Of a stretch of 28,587 bases of DNA, positions 27,583 to 28,587 are shown piece after piece. Position 1 is the stretch's first letter, and every line of letters begins with the position of its first letter. The stretch lies in IMG/VR virus record IMGVR_UViG_3300048694_001276, positions 1-28,587 of that record; one strand, written 5' to 3'. Below the pieces are notes generated by a model that searched no databases, had not been told where the DNA came from, and was given only the letters and a program-made list of their open reading frames with translations. The stretch is from a virus. Both the position numbers and the translations under genes were made by a program.

Positions 27583-28302
27583 TCAATACCTGAGATTCTT
27601 GATCCATTGAGTATAAACACCTGTAGCCACGGCATGTAATGCCGCGATTCGCTCCGGTAGTTGATCCAGGATCGCCGGCTGCTGCTGGATGTTAGGTACC
27701 GGGCTTTCGCAGAGCAGATCCTGGGCACCGGATACACACCAATCCTGCACCATGTCGGGGGTCATTTCGATGTGACATTGCATGCCCAGATGCGGTCCCA
27801 GGGCAAAGGCCTGATTGCGGCAATACTGGCTGGACATCAGCACCGTGGCTGCTGCGGGAATATCAAAGGTCTCACGGTGCCAGTGGAACGACAGGAAATC
27901 AGAACCCACGTGACCAAACCAATGTCTCGCCAGCGCATTGTCGGCGATGGTGATGCGGTGCCAGCCGATTTCCTGTACCGGGTTGGTCTGGACCGCACCG
28001 CCCAGGGCACGGCTCAGCAGCTGACCCCCGAGACAGTGGCCCAGTACCGGGACATCGTCGGCGATGGCAGCGCGGATCAGTGTCAATATGGGTTCGATCC
28101 AAGGTAAGTCGTCATTGACGCTCATGGGTCCGCCCATGAACGCCAGCCCGGAAAAGTCCTGGCAGGACTGGGGTATGGCATCACCACGATCCACGCTGAT
28201 CAGCTGCCAACTGATATTCTGGGAATCCAGGAACGAGGCCAGATAGCCGGGTTCATCTCCGGGGCTATGACGGAATACAGCAACGGGTTTTTTGGTTTCC
28301 AT
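27583..28302 (-). CDS. Class I glutamine amidotransferase (GMP-synthase-like GATase), 239 aa
   Basis: The triad is visible: nucleophile C90 in VLGHCLGGQLLSRALGG, and H177/E179 in MQCHIEM. FMGGPMSVND (55-64) supplies the oxyanion-loop region and FHWHRETFDIP the substrate segment; this is the free-standing GATase1 branch related to GMP synthase N-domains and gamma-glutamyl hydrolases. It could release ammonia from glutamine or cleave gamma-glutamyl amides. ATG at 28302 is two bases after the upstream stop. No synthase partner is nearby, so the biological substrate is open. Confidence 0.9.
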   Translation of the reverse strand: METKKPVAVFRHSPGDEPGYLASFLDSQNISWQLISVDRGDAIPQSCQDFSGLAFMGGPMSVNDDLPWIEPILTLIRAAIADDVPVLGHCLGGQLLSRALGGAVQTNPVQEIGWHRITIADNALARHWFGHVGSDFLSFHWHRETFDIPAAATVLMSSQYCRNQAFALGPHLGMQCHIEMTPDMVQDWCVSGAQDLLCESPVPNIQQQPAILDQLPERIAALHAVATGVYTQWIKNLRY

Positions 28303-28304
28303 GA

Positions 28305-28586
28305 TTACTTTGATCCTGCCTCGTCACCGATATGATTAACGACCTTGAACAAGTTTTCTTTGCGTCGAGCAAATCGCTCGCTGGGTTCCCATGCCTCACC
28401 ACGGTTGCATTCGTTGCGATATTCTCGGGCAGATGCGCAACTACGACTACTTACTTTTATCTTCACACGGCCAGTGATGGGATTGAAATTACGTTCGGTG
28501 CCGCCACGGATGCAGCGATAGTATTCCTCACCATCACCAAAAATTACATCCAATAGGGCAAATGGGTTCCAGAATCGCCGGAAATG
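28305..28586 (-). CDS. Hypothetical protein, 5' end outside the window (at least 93 aa)
   Basis: The frame is open to the right edge, so the start is missing. The visible part reads HFRRFWNPFALLDVIFGDGEEYYRCIRGG, then a basic segment TGRVKIKVSSRSCASAREYRN and RGEAWEPSERFARRKENLFK. Two cysteines lie about 30 residues apart, without a zinc-finger spacing. A TTG at 28553 would allow a shorter form of 82 residues. No family recognised. Confidence 0.6.
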   Translation of the reverse strand, partial: HFRRFWNPFALLDVIFGDGEEYYRCIRGGTERNFNPITGRVKIKVSSRSCASAREYRNECNRGEAWEPSERFARRKENLFKVVNHIGDEAGSK

Positions 28587-28587
28587 C

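Noticed and set aside
1-28587. CRISPR arrays, insertion sequences, integrase or attachment sites
   Set aside because: No regularly spaced direct repeats, no transposase or recombinase motifs and no terminal inverted repeats were found by reading.

Overview
This window looks like part of a large tailed-phage (probably jumbo myovirus) genome. Genes are tightly packed, many start codons overlap the preceding stop by 4 to 50 bases, and small genes of 39-126 codons are frequent. ThyX, RtcB, a tyrosine phosphatase, a calcineurin-like phosphoesterase, a MoxR/VWA pair, a peroxiredoxin, an HNH nuclease and a tmRNA are mixed with small proteins whose style matches T4-like marine phages. No ribosomal, tRNA or bacterial housekeeping block is seen. 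The host is probably a proteobacterium: the tmRNA tag reads ANDNVYALAA, and AND...ALAA tags are typical of beta/gammaproteobacteria. Host and phage assignment are inferences, because no virion gene is recognisable here.

Bases 1-13023, plus strand: one uninterrupted operon that enters from the left edge. It holds glycosyltransferase-like proteins, a sulfotransferase-like protein, a fused APS-kinase-like/nucleotidylyltransferase, and four radical SAM proteins carrying five modules, each with its auxiliary cysteine-rich (twitch-like) segment N-terminal to the radical SAM core. Two conserved proteins of unknown function are interleaved. This is the most unusual part of the window and looks like a modification pathway acting on a glycan, a nucleotide-linked precursor or a virion/host surface component. 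The substrate cannot be read from sequence.

Bases 12980-21857, minus strand: a sugar aminotransferase and an NAD-dependent epimerase converge on the plus-strand operon. Upstream of them lie thyX and three conserved phage proteins. Beyond a strong terminator come a VWA/HExxH protein and its MoxR AAA+ partner, separated by two small genes, then several small genes and a peroxiredoxin.

Bases 21955-22690, plus strand: an island of an HNH endonuclease and a possible 2-oxoglutarate oxygenase, closed by a two-way terminator.

Bases 22711-28587, minus strand: a circularly permuted tmRNA gene (acceptor part first, coding part with the tag second), a 39-codon membrane peptide, a metallophosphoesterase, a tyrosine phosphatase, rtcB and a glutamine amidotransferase, with small genes between them.

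Transcription of the minus strand is unusually legible. Eight promoters with TTGACC/TTGACT, an exact 17-base spacer and TATAAT/TATACT-like boxes precede individual gene groups. Several have a repeated AAGGAG leader. Others place the ATG about 7 bases after the -10 box, which predicts leaderless mRNAs. Such host-type sigma70 promoters suggest early expression of the minus-strand block.
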